From: Epiperipatus broadwayi
Taxonomy: Eukaryota > Onychophora > Udeonychophora > Euonychophora > Peripatidae
DNA: 64,000 nt
NCBI GenBank assembly: GCA_028023455.1
Contig: JAQFVV010012394.1
Span: 25,495,053 to 25,559,052, forward strand
Reading direction: 5' to 3'
Made by a program: the position numbers and the translations under genes. Positions 59,620 through 64,000 of this stretch are shown piece by piece. The stretch's first letter is position 1; each line of letters opens with the position of its first letter. Under the pieces are notes generated by a model, which was given only the letters and a program-made list of their open reading frames with translations, ran no database searches and was not told the origin of the DNA.

Positions 59620-61237
59620 ATAGAATGAATAATTAATTCAAACACTTTAACCAAAATTATTTTTCGGCTTTTAATGCATTTATCATCAATCTGGAAGCAA
59701 AATGCAATAAATAGCGGTAAAGAATATCTTAGTACTGATAACAGGAAATATGTCATATAAAGATTGACGTATACGGCCAGAACTAATTTAAATTAATTAT
59801 ATTTACATAGCGGAATTCATTAGCAAAATTTTATTTTTTTAAAAAAGGCAACAAAAAAAAAATTCTCCTAAAAATAGTGCATCAATAGAATCATATGTCT
59901 TTTCTTTCAATTTTTCAATGGATACTTTGTATTACTTGCTTTCTTTAATTTAAATATTTTTTTTTTGTGCTTTCAAGGGATAGATTTTACTTATACCTTG
60001 TATTATGTTAGTTGTTGTCGCATGACAAGTACAACTAAACTATAAGATGGTTAGTATAGTAACAGAATTGAAGGATTTAATAAAACCGCTAGTGTATCTA
60101 ACACCTGGCTGAAATCTCTGAAGATTCCTTTATGATATTTTATTAACAATTGAACTCTCTAAAACCAAATTCATATGCTAAAAATTAAGGCAACTAGTGA
60201 AAATTATAAATGCTGATCAAAGTTCAAATGGTCTAAAAAATTAACATAGTTAATAGAATTCAATGTTTTGTTGAACAACAAAGAATAAAATCAAATAATT
60301 TATACACAAAATAAAAGTAAAGCTGATGTAGTAATAATGAAAATTCGTAAGTCTGTACCTGGGATAGTTGTCCAGACAATGGGATACGATATTATTACTT
60401 GGTCAGAATAATGCTTGTGATAGTCTGCTATTAATTACTAACTAAAATTTTATTCTAGAATTTCAAATTTGAAGCTATGTCATAAAATAATGGAATCTCT
60501 GACATCAACATGAGTAAAAACAGAATGACTAATAAGAATAATTTAAATATATTTACATCAAATAAAAAAAGTTCAAACTGTAATTGTCACGTTAAATTGT
60601 TATGAAGAATTACTAAAGCATTCATATCACCATGATTCTTCAGCTGATTTTTGAAGTACTGTCTATGTGAATAAAGACTCTGTGGCCAATAGTCAGTATG
60701 AAGTGGCTAAGAATATAGACTGATGACAATCTGTTGTCTTTCATTAAAGAAGTGACTTATAAAGGCATTTTAAAATACCAGAATTTTATAGCTATTTATT
60801 GCAAAGATATTAGCAGAAATGATAAAAATTTCATTAAAGTTGGATTTTGTTATCTAGCTTTTTTGAAAAAGCTCATTATTCAATTATTAAAACAACAATA
60901 ACAAACCAAAAAAGTATATTTTGTAAAGTAATTAAGATGTTTTTGAAGATTTTTATTTTCAATGATGGTAAAATGATTATCTCATAATATACTTCAATAG
61001 ATTGAGATGGAGTCACTGATATTAAATAATTCAGATATTTAAATAAATAATTAAAAATATCATTAAATATCAATTTACATGTTTATTCATTTCTGTAAAA
61101 TATTTGAATTGTCTAAAACCTTTCATATTTCCATCTAATTGTAACTGATTAAGAGGTCTTGAGATTAAATTAGAAATTTGTGATATAAGATAAATGCAGC
61201 TTCAAAATATCTACGTGTTAATAATATTTAAACTTAC
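59620..61237. other. LINS1 intron 1, plain AT-rich DNA
   Basis: Nothing recognisable. Confidence 0.55.
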
Positions 61238-61516
61238 CAATGACTGGAAATTATCTTCAGATGTGGTTTGTGTGATTAAATTATTCAGCACAGGCGATGT
61301 AATTTCTGATAAAGGTCGCTGATGTAAGATGTCCAAAATTGTCAGTTGAAGTAATAATATATCTTTTTCTTTGCTTGTAAAATGAAAATTATTTTCTTTT
61401 AATCTAGGAAGTGATAATATTATTCCAGCTTGTAAAACATCCACTTGACATTCACAATTGGTTAAAATGACATCATAAATATTCTGCAGACTTTGATAAT
61501 GCTCTTCCTCTAACAT
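61238..61516 (-). CDS. LINS1: LINS1/Lines homologue, first recognised coding exon
   Basis: This exon encodes about 93 residues, beginning at an ATG at 61516 and ending at the donor GTAAGT (minus strand, 61237-61232) after ...DNFQSL, in phase 0. The segment KEKDILLLQLTILDIL resembles the EVMLLQLTVIKV stretch of vertebrate LINS1, and the start (MLEEEHYQSLQNIYDVIL) is helical as in that family. The ATG is preceded by AAAG, so it could be either the real start or an acceptor that reads on from an upstream exon. I favour the start because its distance to the LLLQLT segment is similar to that in vertebrate LINS1. Lines proteins are animal-specific, helical-repeat-like regulators; Drosophila lines acts in the nucleus in epidermal and hindgut patterning, and human LINS1 is linked to intellectual disability. 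The biochemical role is not settled. Confidence 0.75.
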
Positions 61517-62979
61517 CTTTAAAATATATATATAATAATAGGATGATAATGATGTTAATAATATTATCGAAAAATTAATACATCAATGATAAACTTAATT
61601 AATCAGTGTATATATATTATAATGGTTGGAGATTAATGACTCTTACACTACCTGCCATACAGGGTGCCATCAGGCCATTTGAACCTGAAAAAAATTATAT
61701 AGTAGGCAGATACGTATTGGTAAAATCCTATTTTTTATAAACCGTTAGCCCATGGCACTAGTCAAGGAGAAGCAGAGATTTATAATCTTAAACATTTTAA
61801 TAAAGTAAAACATTTAAATTCTTAAAATATATTTTTAATATTAAAAAATAAATAAATAAATAAAATAAGCCACTGCCAGTAATAACATACAAAAAACATT
61901 TATTGATGCACATATATAAATTTAAACTTGTGGAACATGTTAATCTTAAATTTGTTATTAATTTTAAATTTAAATTATTATTTTATGCTTTAGTTAAAAG
62001 TCCGCACAGATGGACAGTTTATAAAAGTTTGTTTTATAATGTTGAGTATAGATAGGCTACATAGATTATTCAGTTAAAAACTTTTCAAAAACAATCATTC
62101 AACCTCAGGCTAAAAGTTCATAGCCAAACCAACGCTTGCTTCCTGATATATGGATGTAACCAATGCAATATGAAGATGCTAGCATAAAACCATGCTGACA
62201 GGACTGTGTGTCTGCAGCATGGTATTATTTAAAGAGAAATGATCATCGCCCAGAACAGGAATAAGCGTCTGTCTGGCGAAGGAAATCATTTGGAAAATAT
62301 ATATTGAAAATTCTCTGAAAGGGTGAATTGCAGTCTTGGCCGTCTTACTATTAACACCCAGAGTAAAAAGGAAAACAATGGTGTGTGAAATTCTTCCACA
62401 TCCATTGTAATGTATATCGACTACGCCTTTGGGTCATACATTCATATGAGCTTTGCCCTGTATGCTAAACAGGCTTCACATTATATTGATATAAACACCC
62501 ATATATCCCTCCACAGGCATCGATCTAACTACAAAACAAATATTCTGAAATCAAACCCCTTTAAAATAAACATAAACAAATTTAAATATAAAGTTATTAA
62601 TTGAAAATTGCTAGAGGAAATTTACAATAAAGTAATCCCAACGACACTCATCGTAAGATGCCACATTGACAACAACAACTTAAAGGATATACCAGTAAAT
62701 ACGTTTAGACACTCAACATGAGGTGTCATATTTAACAATATATATATATATTTCACATATAAAACCTTAAGAAATAACTAACATAAATGTTAACGAATCC
62801 ATGCAGCCATCTATACCCAACTTAAATTTAATACATTTTAAAAAATTTAGTTAATAACTACAAAATAAATAAAAATGAAAAATGGAAATGATCAGCAAAC
62901 TTAATTGATTTAGAAATCTTTAAGTCAGATAAGAGTTCATATTTTATATTACCCATTGAAAGTTTGTTAAAGTTCATAT
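61517..62979. other. 5' flank or first intron of the LINS1 homologue
   Basis: 62100-62540 is GC-richer than its surroundings, with no motif I recognise. If the start at 61516 is an acceptor instead, this is an intron. Confidence 0.45.
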
Positions 62980-63430
62980 TGAATAAACAAAAGAGTTCAT
63001 ACTTTCCGTGAAAAGTCCGAAGTCTGTCTTGTCCATGATGCGTCGCACTTATCCAACCAAAGTCCATTTAATATTTCTGGGAAGACTGGTCCGTTGTTTG
63101 CTGCCATTCAGTACTCATTAGTTTGGAGGCTGCCTCAACTGATATATCACAGGAAATTAAATCTATTACAGACTCCTACATCGTGGAGTCTGCAATACAG
63201 CTACAGTTCATATATAGATTAATAGTCAGATTATTCTTTAACAACAACCAAAAAAAAAAAGAACTCCTGAATCCAATTATTTTGGTTTTTTATATTTTCA
63301 TAGCCTCTTATCAAAAATCCAACGGATCGATCTAACATGACGTCACTTGTTCTTAAGATTTGATGTTTTTTCTTTCTGGCCCGTGCTATAGCTTGGTGCT
63401 TCCATTGGTTAATCTTTAATTTCATTCTCT
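62980..63430 (-). promoter_or_regulatory. Possible promoter or 5' untranslated region of the LINS1 homologue
   Basis: This stretch keeps CpG pairs (GATGCGTCGCAC, CCGTGC, TCCAACGGATCGATC) where most of the window has lost them. It holds a full CRE-type palindrome TGACGTCA at 63338-63345 and ATTGG (an inverted CCAAT box) at 63404-63408. It is 1.5-1.9 kb upstream of the first LINS1 coding exon. Short open frames exist on both strands (for example plus 63123-63335) but none is recognisable, so a divergent neighbouring gene is also possible. Confidence 0.3.
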
Positions 63431-63869
63431 TATCTGACTTTTATTATTTAAGTGCCCCAAGGGCTAGTTTACTTTAAAACAATCATTTCCATTTATTAAG
63501 ATTAAACATGATAGAAATTAACATTTCTATTTTCAAAAACATCAATCTTTATCTTTAGATCTTACTTTTTTTTTTTTTTACAAAAAGTACTTTTAAATTA
63601 AAGTTTTCTATCTGTAACATCTATATATGTTAAATATAACTTTTAATTTGCAGTTTTTAAGTTTTTTAATAAACCAATTTTTATTTATGAACGTTTTAAT
63701 TTTAAAATAATGTAACAGCATATGTATATCATTACAATACTGTATATATAATTATAATAAAAACAAAACATGTTTATTTATTTACATGAATGCTTTTTTA
63801 ATATTTCAAGCAGAGGACTGGTTTTCATCAGAAAATACACTCAGTTCTCTTATTAAAAAAATAAAACAG

Positions 63870-64000
63870 CTATAAAGACAAGTAGCGCCACCCAGTGCAA
63901 GCCATGATAATGGATACATGAAGGTTTGTCCATAAAATCCCTATTGAGTACCTAATCCAATATCCTCAGACTGGTGGACTACTAGTTTACAGCTTGTAGC
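63870..64000 (+). repeat. Foldback family F, arm running off the window
   Basis: GTAGCGCCACCCAGTGCAAG, ATAAAATCCCTATTGAGTAC and CCAATATCCTCAGACTGG match the family arm; the second arm, if present, lies beyond the window. Confidence 0.75.

Overview
The window is AT-rich eukaryotic DNA (about 70-75% A+T by eye) with very low coding density, spliced exons, long introns and many interspersed repeats. That points to an animal with a large, transposon-filled genome. The mix of tRNA-derived SINEs, an RTE-type LINE and hAT miniature elements suits an invertebrate such as a mollusc or chelicerate, but I cannot fix the lineage from this sequence. Nothing bacterial, viral or CRISPR-like is present.

One host gene can be followed across most of the window on the minus strand: a homologue of the Lines protein (LINS1 in vertebrates, lines in Drosophila). 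I place six coding exons at 61516-61238, 59183-59097, 57315-57192, 43583-42973, 22713-22557 and 15428-14771. Splice signals are consensus or close to it, phases agree at every junction that can be tested, and the C-terminal exons match the family well. One short exon between 43.6 and 57.2 kb is still missing. About 1.9 kb of coding sequence is spread over 46.7 kb. A CpG-retaining stretch near 63.0-63.4 kb, with a TGACGTCA site and an inverted CCAAT box, could be its promoter.

The rest is intron and flank, layered with mobile DNA. 0-12.6 kb (downstream of the gene): SINE and RTE fragments, a decayed coiled-coil ORF (5.0-6.2 kb), and a 2-kb CpG-retaining, tandemly repeated block (7.86-9.89 kb) lying inside a dispersed repeat. 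12.6-22.5 kb: three foldback elements, two old direct repeats flanking the last exon, a LINE remnant, and a SINE split by a hAT element. 23.1-26.4 kb: a dead LINE (here LINE-2) followed by a Merlin-like transposase remnant. 31.7-33.6 kb: a SINE whose tail matches LINE-2, an RTE fragment and a 369-bp hAT element. 33.6-42.9 kb: mostly plain AT-rich intron. 44.5-48.2 kb: a large foldback element with an almost full-length RTE LINE inserted in one arm. 49.5-50.95 kb: a second foldback element that carries part of an AT-hook-like protein and was itself split by an inverted pair of SINE-like units. 51-64 kb: more SINEs, foldback copies, a second hAT copy, a LINE-2 3' end, and the upstream LINS1 exons.

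The mobile families are linked to each other. Two SINE heads carry tRNA-like promoter boxes, one SINE shares its 3' tail with LINE-2, and several insertions are nested with readable target-site duplications, so their order of arrival can be worked out.
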